A stretch of 41,210 nt of DNA, taken from positions 1 to 41,210 of the forward strand of contig JAAFIC010000022.1 of assembly GCA_013298565.1 (NCBI GenBank). Direction: 5' to 3'. Made by a program: the position numbers and the translations under genes. Source of the DNA: Alphaproteobacteria bacterium. GTDB taxonomy: Bacteria > Pseudomonadota > Alphaproteobacteria > Elsterales > Elsteraceae. The stretch's first letter is position 1. Every line of letters begins with the position of its first letter. The notes under the pieces are model-generated. The model was not told the DNA's origin. It searched no databases and saw only the letters and a list, made by a program, of their open reading frames with translations. Shown one piece after another: positions 1-6,834 of the stretch.

Positions 1-769
1 TGTAGCGCTTCACATCAAGCGGCGTCATGCCTTCCACCGGCCCCATCTCGAAGGCAAGATCAATGAAGGCGTCTTCGAGGCGCACGACCTGCTGGCAGCA
101 ATCGGAAATATCGTCTTTCACCGATTGCGTTAGGCAGCCTGTTTCCTGCGCGAAGGTGTGGTAGAGCTTGATGATCCCTTCGCAGTGCAGCGACTCATCC
201 CGTACCGACCAGGAAACAATCTGGCCCATGCCCTTCATTTTATTGAAGCGCGGGAAGTTCATGAGCATGGCGAAGGAGGCGAAAAGCTGAAGCCCTTCGG
301 TAAAGCCGCCGAACACCGCCAGCGTGCGAACAATGTCCGCATCGGTGCTCACCCCGAACCGCTGCATGTAATCATGCTTATCGGCCATCTCTTTATAGCG
401 CAGGAACGCCGTATATTCCTGTTCGGGCATCCCAATCGTATCCAGGAGATGCGAATAGGCGGCGATATGCACGGTTTCCATATTGGAAAAGGCCGTTAAC
501 ATCATTTTAATTTCGGTCGGCTTGAACACCCGGCCATATTTTTCATGGTAGCAATCTTGCACTTCCACGTCGGCTTGCGTGAAAAAGCGGAAGATTTGCG
601 TGAGCAGATTGCGCTCGTGATCGGTCAGCTTGCGCGCCCAATCGCGGCAATCTTCACCCAACGGCACTTCTTCCGGCATCCAATGGATTTGTTGCTGACG
701 CTTCCAGAACTCGAAAGCCCACGGATATTCAAACGGCTTGTAAGCCTTACTGGCGGATAGAAGCGGCAT
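1..769 (-). CDS. nrdB: Ribonucleoside-diphosphate reductase subunit beta (class I), 3'-truncated by window edge
   Basis: The reading frame starts at ATG 769 (MPLLSASKAYKPFEYPW) and stays open to the left edge, giving about 256 residues of the radical-generating small subunit that reduces NDPs with NrdA in the cytoplasm. Visible family marks are the metal-ligand and tyrosyl-radical helix NMETVHIAAYSHLL (Glu, His and Tyr in the order of E. coli E115/H118/Y122) and VRDESLHCEG, which carries the Glu...His pair of the later metal-binding helix. The start lies 48 bp downstream of the nrdA stop in the same direction, so the two genes are probably one operon. No ATP-cone precedes the ferritin-like domain. 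The C-terminal tail that docks on NrdA lies outside the window. Confidence 0.94.
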   Translation of the reverse strand, partial: MPLLSASKAYKPFEYPWAFEFWKRQQQIHWMPEEVPLGEDCRDWARKLTDHERNLLTQIFRFFTQADVEVQDCYHEKYGRVFKPTEIKMMLTAFSNMETVHIAAYSHLLDTIGMPEQEYTAFLRYKEMADKHDYMQRFGVSTDADIVRTLAVFGGFTEGLQLFASFAMLMNFPRFNKMKGMGQIVSWSVRDESLHCEGIIKLYHTFAQETGCLTQSVKDDISDCCQQVVRLEDAFIDLAFEMGPVEGMTPLDVKRY

Positions 770-817
770 CGGAGCCTCGTGCAAAAAATGTCAGTGGAGA
801 AAACGGAAACCTTGCGC

Positions 818-2650
818 CTATTGGCAAGCAAGGCACTCGTCGTAATCTTTAACTTCAGCGATAACCTTACGGCGCTCGTAGGTATTGTCAGTCTCGACGC
901 CGCCCGCAAAGCCTGCGCGCTGAATGCTCTTGGAGCGGCAGTAATAGAGCGATTTCACACCCATTTCCCACGCGCGGTAGTGCAGCATCAGCAAGTCCCA
1001 CTTATCAATATCCCCCGGCAGGAAGATATTGAGCGAGGTGCCTTGGCAAATATAAGGCGTGCGGTCCGCCGCGAACTCCACCAACCAGCGTTGATCGATT
1101 TCAAACGCCGTGCGGAACACGGCCTTTTCGTCGGCGCTCAAGAAATCGAGATGCTGGACCGAGCCTTCGTGCTCCAGCATCGACGACCATACGCTCTCGC
1201 TATTCCGGCCCTTCTGGATCAGCAAGGCTTCCAGATACGGGTTACGGACGGCAAAAGAGCCGGAAAGGGTTTTGTGGTTGTAGATATTCGCCGGGACCGG
1301 CTCGATCCCCGCCGAAGTGCCGCCGCAGATGATGGAAATGGACGCCGTGGGCGCAATTGCCATCTTATGACTAAAGCGCTCCATCACCCCCACTTCCGCC
1401 GCATCCGGGCACGCCCCACGCTCTTGCGCGAGGTACATGGAGGCGGCATCCGCCCGCTCTTTCAAGTGGCGGAAGACGCGCATGTTCCAAGATTTTGCCA
1501 GCGCGCTTTCCAGCGGAATGCTCTTCATCTGCAAGAAGCTGTGGAAGCCCATCACGCCGAGGCCCACCGAGCGTTCGCGGCTGGCGCTATATTTGGCGCG
1601 GGCCATTTCGTCCGGGGCGCGGTCGATGAAGTCTTGCAGCACGTTATCGAGGAAGCGCATCAGGTCTTCCACAAAACGCGGCTCTTGACTCCACTGCTCC
1701 CACATCTCGACGTTCACCGAACTCAGGCAACACACCGCAGTACGCGCCTGACCAAGATGATCCGGCCCGGTATGCAGCATGATTTCCGAGCACAGGTTCG
1801 AGGTAGAGCATTTCAGGCCCAACGTGCGCTGATGCTCCGCCATCGTCCGGTTCACGGTGTCTATGAAGATTACATACGGCTCGCCCGTCGCAATGCGGGT
1901 TTCCACGAGGCGTTGGAACAGCGCCCGCGCGTCGGCAGTGCGAACCACTTCCTTCGTCTTCGGGCTGCGGAGCGGAAATTCCGTACCATCGCGCACCGCT
2001 TCCATGAACTCATCGGTCAGCAGAACGCCATGATGCAGGTTCAGGGCTTTCCGGTTGAAATCACCGGACGGTTTGCGGATTTCCAGAAACTCTTCGATTT
2101 CCGGGTGATTGATGTCGAGATATACCGCCGCCGAGCCGCGCCGGAGCGAGCCTTGGCTAATGGCCAGCGTGAGGCTATCCATCACGCGGATGAAGGGGAT
2201 AATACCGCTGGTCTTGCCATTCAAGCCAACCGGCTCGCCAATCGAGCGGACCTTGCCCCAGTAAGTGCCGATACCGCCGCCACGCGCCGATAACCACACA
2301 TTCTCGTTCCAGGTATCGACAATGCCATCAAGACTATCATCAACCGAGTTGAGATAGCAGGAAATCGGCAACCCGCGCCCCGTGCCGCCGTTCGATAGAA
2401 TAGGCGTTGCCGGCATGAACCATAGGCGGCTCATATAATCATACAAGCGCTGCGCGTGCTCGGTATCATCGGCATAAGCAGTAGAGACGCGCGCGAAGAG
2501 GTCTTGGAAGCTCTCGCCTGGCAGCAAATAGCGGTCGCGGAGCGTCTCTTTACCGAAGTCGGTTAAGAGCGCGTCGCGCGATCGGTCGATCTGGACAGGC
2601 TTCGATTGGCTCGGCGCCGTTACATGCGCGCGTACATCACCATCCATCAT
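818..2650 (-). CDS. nrdA: Ribonucleoside-diphosphate reductase subunit alpha (class I, no ATP-cone)
   Basis: This 610-residue protein is the catalytic subunit of class I ribonucleotide reductase. It shows the active-site cysteine in GLPISCYLNS (C98), the radical triad N285/C287/E289 in SNLCSEI, the second redox cysteine in AVCCLSS (about 307-308), the radical-transfer Tyr pair 569-570 in SLYYCRS, and the C-terminal shuttle CxxC in ECLACQ (606/609). I chose ATG 2650 because AGAGG lies 6 bases upstream and the protein fold starts soon after; the open frame runs to 2872 without similarity to the family. At 610 residues it lacks the roughly 90-residue N-terminal ATP-cone of E. coli NrdA, as in the Rickettsia type. 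It lies directly upstream of nrdB. Confidence 0.95.
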   Translation of the reverse strand: MMDGDVRAHVTAPSQSKPVQIDRSRDALLTDFGKETLRDRYLLPGESFQDLFARVSTAYADDTEHAQRLYDYMSRLWFMPATPILSNGGTGRGLPISCYLNSVDDSLDGIVDTWNENVWLSARGGGIGTYWGKVRSIGEPVGLNGKTSGIIPFIRVMDSLTLAISQGSLRRGSAAVYLDINHPEIEEFLEIRKPSGDFNRKALNLHHGVLLTDEFMEAVRDGTEFPLRSPKTKEVVRTADARALFQRLVETRIATGEPYVIFIDTVNRTMAEHQRTLGLKCSTSNLCSEIMLHTGPDHLGQARTAVCCLSSVNVEMWEQWSQEPRFVEDLMRFLDNVLQDFIDRAPDEMARAKYSASRERSVGLGVMGFHSFLQMKSIPLESALAKSWNMRVFRHLKERADAASMYLAQERGACPDAAEVGVMERFSHKMAIAPTASISIICGGTSAGIEPVPANIYNHKTLSGSFAVRNPYLEALLIQKGRNSESVWSSMLEHEGSVQHLDFLSADEKAVFRTAFEIDQRWLVEFAADRTPYICQGTSLNIFLPGDIDKWDLLMLHYRAWEMGVKSLYYCRSKSIQRAGFAGGVETDNTYERRKVIAEVKDYDECLACQ

Positions 2651-2767
2651 TCTGGCCTCTTCAACTCTGTCGTTTTGTGTCGCTGGCTGTAAGCTATTTC
2701 CATGTGGATCAGCGACATTCTGCGCAAAATCCAAGGGGCGAGCGCGATTGGTTAATCGCGTCTTCAC

Positions 2768-2815
2768 ACACAACATATTGGGGAACAGCGCTCTCAAGTC
2801 AACTACAATGTGTGC
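2768..2815 (-). promoter_or_regulatory. Probable nrdAB promoter with paired NrdR boxes
   Basis: Two imperfect copies of the NrdR-box pattern lie about 120-165 bp upstream of nrdA: ACACAACATATTGGGG (2768-2783) and CAACTACAATGTGTGC (2800-2815). Their starts are 32 bp apart, close to three helical turns, the usual spacing of NrdR box pairs. On the minus strand a -35-like TTGACT (2802-2797) and a weak -10-like TATGTT or ATATGT (around 2778-2772) lie between or over the boxes, so a bound repressor would cover the promoter. The first box matches the consensus well and the second only moderately. Function is inferred. Confidence 0.5.
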
Positions 2816-2887
2816 TTTGCGCTCTCTCGTGTCCTTAGCGCCCAAGTTAGAAAGCAGTGTTTTCGTGTTCATATTAGCGACAAAAAT

Positions 2888-3775
2888 CTATGCTTTTTTG
2901 GGAGACTCCCCGAAAAATTCAGCCAGAGTCTGAGCCAAAACCGCGAGATCACGAGAATGTGACAAACGATGGTCAGCACCCTTCAGCAAGGTCACTCTTA
3001 GGTCGGGACTCTTAAGGTTCTGCGCGAGCGCAAGGCTATACTCATAGGGAACATCGGCATCCTCCGTTCCGTGCAACAGGCGGACGGGAACCGGCATAGT
3101 GTGCGTGCGATTCAGGATTAAATTATTACGCCCGTCCGCGAGCAACCGGGCCGTAATCGGGTCAGGGTCGCCATAGGCGGACGCGCGATAGAAAACGCCA
3201 TCTCGGTCCAAAGCGTCGCGCAAAGCCGAGGTTAGGCGTGGCTCGATGAGGCGGGCGGTGAAATCGGGCGCGGCGGCAATGCCTATCAGCCCCGCTAGCC
3301 GCTCCAACCGGGCCAACGCCGTAAGAACCATCAACCAGCCGCCCATGCTGGAGCCGATTAGGATTTGCGGCCCTTGCGTTACCGTGTCCAGCACGGTCAG
3401 CGTATCCGACAGCCAAGTGCTAATGTCCCCCTGCAAGAACGCCCCGCCCGTCTCCCCATGCCCCAGCGGATCAAAGCGCGTGTAGCCAAGCCCCCAGGCC
3501 GCCGCCAGATGATCGAGCCAGCGCGCCTTGACCCCCCTCATCGCCGACCGGAAGCCGCCGATGAAGAGGATTCCCGGCAAATTACCTGCCAAAGCTGGAC
3601 GATGGCGATAAGCGATCCTATGTCCGTAAGTGAAATTCACTTCGTAGGCTGGCCTTAAATCGGGTAAGGACTGATCTCGAGCCAGAAACTCGGCTAAGAG
3701 GCGGTCCAAGATCGCGGGATTAAACTCAACCCCGCCCCCCGCGCTGCCCGTGTAAGGATTGCTGTCGTTGATCAC
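2888..3775 (-). CDS. Alpha/beta hydrolase (ABHD10-like serine hydrolase)
   Basis: A 295-residue protein with the alpha/beta-hydrolase plan: an oxyanion region in GILFIGGFRSAMRG, RFDPLGHGET, the nucleophile elbow GSSMGG with the catalytic Ser, an acid loop HGTEDADVPYEYS, and a final ADHRLS carrying the catalytic His. The GGF(R/M)S...RFD pattern resembles bacterial relatives of mitochondrial ABHD10 thioesterases; the substrate is unknown. The frame is open to 3871. GTG 3775 is preferred because AGAGG lies seven bases upstream and the extra N-terminal residues look non-coding. This start overlaps the 5' end of the divergent glycosyltransferase gene. A later TTG start inside the first helix cannot be excluded. 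Confidence 0.8.
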   Translation of the reverse strand: MINDSNPYTGSAGGGVEFNPAILDRLLAEFLARDQSLPDLRPAYEVNFTYGHRIAYRHRPALAGNLPGILFIGGFRSAMRGVKARWLDHLAAAWGLGYTRFDPLGHGETGGAFLQGDISTWLSDTLTVLDTVTQGPQILIGSSMGGWLMVLTALARLERLAGLIGIAAAPDFTARLIEPRLTSALRDALDRDGVFYRASAYGDPDPITARLLADGRNNLILNRTHTMPVPVRLLHGTEDADVPYEYSLALAQNLKSPDLRVTLLKGADHRLSHSRDLAVLAQTLAEFFGESPKKA

Positions 3776-4961
3776 GCCGCCGCCTCTTTTTACCACTGAT
3801 CTACCGTCCACCCGGCCTGCGGTTATTCTACAGGTTCTGCCTGCCTTGAAAACCGGGGGCGTTGAACGCACGGCGGTCGATATTGCCGTTGCAACCCAGC
3901 AGGCGGGCTGCCGCTCGATCGTCGTTTCCTCAGGCGGGCCGATGGTTCATGAGATGGAGCGCAGCGGCGCGCGCCATATCACCCTGGCGCTTGAGGCTAA
4001 GAACCCCTACACGATTTGGCGCAATGCCGCCCGCCTTGCCGAGATTATCCGCCGGGAAGGCGTCGATATCGTCCACGCGCGCAGCCGCGCCCCCGCCTGG
4101 AGCGCGCTCTGGGCCGCCCGCCGCACGGGCAGGCCGTTCCTTACCACCTTCGCGGGCATCTATAATTTCAAAACCCGGTTGAAGCGCGCCTATAATGCCG
4201 TAATGCAAAAGGGCGACCTCGTTATCGCCAACTCGCAGTTCACCGCCGATCATGTGCATCACACTTATCAAACCCCCCTCAATAAAATCCGAGTGATCCC
4301 GCGCGGCGTCGATCTGACGTTGTTTGATCCCGCTCGTATGCGCCCAGATCGGCTGGTCGCCCAAGCGCAAGCCCTGCGCTTAGAAGACGGAATGCCAGTG
4401 CTGATGCTGCCAGGGCGGGTGACACGCTGGAAAGGGCACCGCGTCGTCGTCGAGGCCATCGCGCGGATGGATCGGCGCGATGTTCAATGCCTGTTCATCG
4501 GCAGCGACGAGGGCCGCGAAGAGTATCGGGCCGAAATCGAAGCACTCATCGAAGCGCGGGGCCTTGGCGGTATCATTCGCTTTGCTGGCCAAGTGAAAGA
4601 TATGGCCGCCGCCTATATGCTGGCCGACGTGGTGATTTCGGCGTCCACCGACCCCGAAGCCTTTGGCCGTGTTGTTGCCGAAGCGCAAGCGATGGGCCGC
4701 CCTGTCATCGCTTCCGACCACGGTGGTGCGCGCGAAACAGTGCTGCCGGGGGAAAGCGGTTGGCTGGTAACGCCAAATGATCCCAGCGCGCTGGCCGTAG
4801 CCATTACGGAAGCCTTAACGGTTTCCACTGCCGTTCGCACTGCAATGGGCGCGCACGGCCAAGCCCATATTCGCGAGAATTTCTCCAAGGTCCGCATGTG
4901 CGCCGACACAATGCAGGTTTATGCCGAGCTGCTGGAGCAGTTCCCAATCGCGCAGGGCTGA
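3768..4961 (+). CDS. Glycosyltransferase family 4
   Basis: A roughly 397-residue GT-B glycosyltransferase, probably transferring a sugar from a nucleotide donor to lipopolysaccharide core or another surface glycan on the cytoplasmic face. The N-terminal domain begins with AVILQVLPALKTGGVER, whose GG loop is typical of GT4. The C-terminal domain has MPVLMLPGRVTRWKGH and the donor-binding EX7E element EAFGRVVAE, followed by AMGRPVIASDHGG. The gene has no ATG near its 5' end. TTG 3768 is chosen because AAGGA (3754-3758) lies nine bases upstream, with TTG 3759 as the alternative. The family 9 gene follows five bases after the stop, so the pair is an operon. Confidence 0.9.
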   Translation: MITPPPLFTTDLPSTRPAVILQVLPALKTGGVERTAVDIAVATQQAGCRSIVVSSGGPMVHEMERSGARHITLALEAKNPYTIWRNAARLAEIIRREGVDIVHARSRAPAWSALWAARRTGRPFLTTFAGIYNFKTRLKRAYNAVMQKGDLVIANSQFTADHVHHTYQTPLNKIRVIPRGVDLTLFDPARMRPDRLVAQAQALRLEDGMPVLMLPGRVTRWKGHRVVVEAIARMDRRDVQCLFIGSDEGREEYRAEIEALIEARGLGGIIRFAGQVKDMAAAYMLADVVISASTDPEAFGRVVAEAQAMGRPVIASDHGGARETVLPGESGWLVTPNDPSALAVAITEALTVSTAVRTAMGAHGQAHIRENFSKVRMCADTMQVYAELLEQFPIAQG

Positions 4962-4966
4962 CACCC

Positions 4967-5884
4967 GTGCCTGCCGCGCCCATTCTCATCATCAAGCTGG
5001 GGGCTTTGGGCGATGTTGTGCTCGCCACCGGCCCTTTCGCCGCCATCCGCGCCCATCACCCCGAGGCGCGCATCACCCTGCTAACGACGAAACCCTATGC
5101 CGATTGGCTTAGGGCCTCCCCCTATTTCGATGATGTTTGGATCGACCCGCGCCCAACAGCCTTGGATATTCGCGGCTGGCTGGCTTTACGCCAACGGTTG
5201 CGCGGCGGCGGTTTCGGGCGGGTCTATGATTTGCAAACCTCAAGCCGCTCATCGCGCTACTTCTGGCTGATGCACCCAGTGCCGCCCGAGTGGTCCGGCA
5301 TCGCCCCCGGCAGCTCGCACCCGGATGCGGACCCGAACCGCAATCATCTGCACACGGTCGAACGCCAAGCCGGGCAGTTGCGCGCGGCTGGGATTACTAC
5401 CGTGCCGCCACCGAGCCTCGATTGGTGTAACGCCGATCTTAGCCGCTTCACTCTCCCCGCCCGCTTTGCGCTGCTGGTGCCCGGCGGCTCCGCCCATCGC
5501 CCAGAAAAACGCTGGCCTGCCAGCGCCTATGCCGCTCTCGCCCGCCGCTTGCTAGAGCAAGGGATCACGCCGGTCCTCATCGGCACTGGGGCAGAAGCGC
5601 GCGTACTCGCGGAAATCGAAACACAAGCCCCCGGCGTGCAATCCTTGCTCGGGCAGACCGATTTTTCCAGCCTCTGCGCCCTCGCCCGCCGCGCCGCGCT
5701 GGCCGTGGGTAACGACACTGGCCCGATGCACGTTATCGCCACGGCAGGCTGCCGCAGTGCGGTGCTGTTTTCCAACGCCTCTGACCCCGCGCTGACCGCC
5801 CCGCGCGGGCGGGCGGTAACGATTATAAGGGAGGCGCGTTTGGGGGATTTATCGGTGGATCGAGTGATGGGGGCTTTGGGGTGA
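4967..5884 (+). CDS. Glycosyltransferase family 9 (heptosyltransferase-like)
   Basis: A 305-residue GT9 enzyme starting at GTG 4967, five bases after the preceding glycosyltransferase stop. The family signature is clear: N-terminal PILIIKLGALGDVVLATG (nucleotide-sugar fold with the GD motif) and C-terminal ALLVPGGSAHRPEKRWP followed by AVGNDTGPMHVIA, the donor site found in WaaC/WaaF-type ADP-heptosyltransferases. It probably adds heptose or a related sugar to LPS core together with the GT4 gene. The sequence does not reveal acceptor or donor. The gene ends seven bases from the stop of the convergent parD-like gene. Confidence 0.88.
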   Translation: MPAAPILIIKLGALGDVVLATGPFAAIRAHHPEARITLLTTKPYADWLRASPYFDDVWIDPRPTALDIRGWLALRQRLRGGGFGRVYDLQTSSRSSRYFWLMHPVPPEWSGIAPGSSHPDADPNRNHLHTVERQAGQLRAAGITTVPPPSLDWCNADLSRFTLPARFALLVPGGSAHRPEKRWPASAYAALARRLLEQGITPVLIGTGAEARVLAEIETQAPGVQSLLGQTDFSSLCALARRAALAVGNDTGPMHVIATAGCRSAVLFSNASDPALTAPRGRAVTIIREARLGDLSVDRVMGALG

Positions 5885-5891
5885 TGTGCGG

Positions 5892-6131
5892 TTACTCATC
5901 TGCCTGCTGGCGCGCTTTTTCCCGAATATCGGCCATCGAGTTTTCGGAAATCCCGCTCTCGATTCCCTCGCTGACGCGCGCCTGCATGGCAGCAATCTTT
6001 CCGGCCCGCTCTTGATCCTGCCGGATCAGGTCGCGCACATAATCGCTGGCGTTGCTATAGCGACCGTCTTTGCTTTGCTGCTCCACCCATTCCTTCATCG
6101 GCGCGGGGAGCGAGATATTCATGATTGCCAT
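5892..6131 (-). CDS. ParD-family antitoxin, without adjacent toxin
   Basis: A 79-residue protein with the ribbon-helix-helix start MAIMNISLPAPMKEWVEQQ, then DGRYSNASDYVRDLIRQDQE, which is characteristic of ParD, and a charged C-terminal tail that in the family wraps around ParE. AGAGGT six bases before ATG 6131 supports this start. ParD antitoxins neutralise the gyrase-targeting toxin ParE and repress their own promoter. Normally parE follows immediately, but only seven bases separate this stop from the stop of the convergent glycosyltransferase gene, and no RelE/ParE-like frame is present on either side. It may be a relic, a trans-acting anti-toxin, or a plain DNA-binding protein. Confidence 0.85.
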   Translation of the reverse strand: MAIMNISLPAPMKEWVEQQSKDGRYSNASDYVRDLIRQDQERAGKIAAMQARVSEGIESGISENSMADIREKARQQADE

Positions 6132-6157
6132 GCGTCACCTCTTGAAGAAACAAAAGC

Positions 6158-6194
6158 ACTTTGGCAAAGTTTGTTAATTACGGTTTTCCGTAAT
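6158..6194. promoter_or_regulatory. Two inverted repeats upstream of parD (candidate operators)
   Basis: ACTTTGGCAAAGT (6158-6170) is a perfect palindrome around a single central base. ATTACGG-TTTT-CCGTAAT (6177-6194) is a perfect 7-bp inverted repeat. Both lie 27-63 bp upstream of the parD start in AT-rich DNA. ParD proteins bind palindromic operators at their own promoters, so these are reasonable autoregulatory sites. That role is inferred from position only. Confidence 0.4.
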
Positions 6195-6303
6195 GAGCGC
6201 TCGAAGTTTGTGCGACGGACGGGATTACCCTCGCAATTGCGTGGGCGAACAAAATCAGAGATACTTTTATAGCTAAATTGCGTACGGGAATTCCGAGTAT
6301 CCT

Positions 6304-6735
6304 ATGTCCCTTTATGATTCCGATTTTCACGCTTGGGCACTCCAGCAGGCCGCTCTCCTGAGAGCAGGCAAGCTGGCGCAGGCGGATGTTGAAAAAATAG
6401 CCGAGGAAATTCACAGCATGGGCCGGGGCGAACAGCGCGAACTTGAAAGCCGCTTAACGGTCTTGCTGCTGCATCTGCTGAAATGGCGCCATCAACCAGC
6501 GTTTCGGGGGAATTCCTGGCGTTACTCTATTCTGGAGCAGCGCCGCCGCATCGAGCGCCATTTGCGCCAGAACCCGAGCCTGCACGCAAAATTAACCGAG
6601 TGTTTGACCGATGCTTACGGCGACGCCCGCATTGAAGCCGCGCAGGAAACGGGCTTGGCTCCCGAAAGTTTCCCGGAAACGTGCTCCTGGTCTTTCACGA
6701 ACATGATGTCCCCCAACTTTTGGCCAGAAGCCTAA
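6304..6735 (+). CDS. DUF29 domain-containing protein
   Basis: A 143-residue protein of the DUF29 family, common in cyanobacteria and alphaproteobacteria and of unknown function. The pattern seen is LYDSDFHAWALQQAALLRAG, then IAEEIHSMGRGEQRELESRL, then HLLKWRHQP...NSWRYSILEQRRRI, the helical layout of the family, with a short tail PESFPETCSWSF near the end. Length is normal for DUF29. It starts at ATG 6304 and has no evident operon partners; it lies between the divergent orphan parD and the convergent hss. DUF29 genes are often patchily distributed, which fits an accessory patch here. No enzymatic motif is evident. Confidence 0.8.
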   Translation: MSLYDSDFHAWALQQAALLRAGKLAQADVEKIAEEIHSMGRGEQRELESRLTVLLLHLLKWRHQPAFRGNSWRYSILEQRRRIERHLRQNPSLHAKLTECLTDAYGDARIEAAQETGLAPESFPETCSWSFTNMMSPNFWPEA

Positions 6736-6748
6736 AGAAACCGAGATT

Positions 6749-6772
6749 CTCAAGGGGCCGAAGCCCCTTGAG
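6749..6772. terminator. Perfect 10-bp hairpin between DUF29 and hss
   Basis: CTCAAGGGGC-CGAA-GCCCCTTGAG forms a perfect 10-bp stem with a CGAA tetraloop, 13 bases after the DUF29 stop. No strong T-run follows on either strand, so it may be a weak bidirectional terminator or a transcript-end stabiliser rather than a classic intrinsic terminator. Confidence 0.5.
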
Positions 6773-6785
6773 TCGGGCGCACCGC

Positions 6786-6824
6786 GCGTTTGACGCGCAA
6801 GGCGCATCAGGGGTAAAACCCCTG
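6786..6824. repeat. Tandem small hairpins before the hss stop
   Basis: GCGCGT-TTG-ACGCGC (starting about 6785) and CAGGGG-TAAAA-CCCCTG (6808-6824) are perfect 6-bp stems ending ten bases from the hss stop. The core GCGTTTGACGCGC also occurs, in reverse complement, inside the extra segment of the 40.3-kb repeat copy. They may be terminator elements for the convergent genes; the sequence gives no T-tract proof. Confidence 0.4.
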
Positions 6825-6834
6825 CACATACTAC

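Noticed and set aside
779-2293. A 504-codon open frame on the plus strand
   Set aside because: It is antisense to nrdA, with Arg/His/Ala-rich shadow composition, no ribosome site and no recognisable domain; nrdA has full catalytic motifs.
5886-6272. Open frame of 128 codons overlapping parD on the plus strand
   Set aside because: Antisense to parD; it has no homology and no ribosome site.
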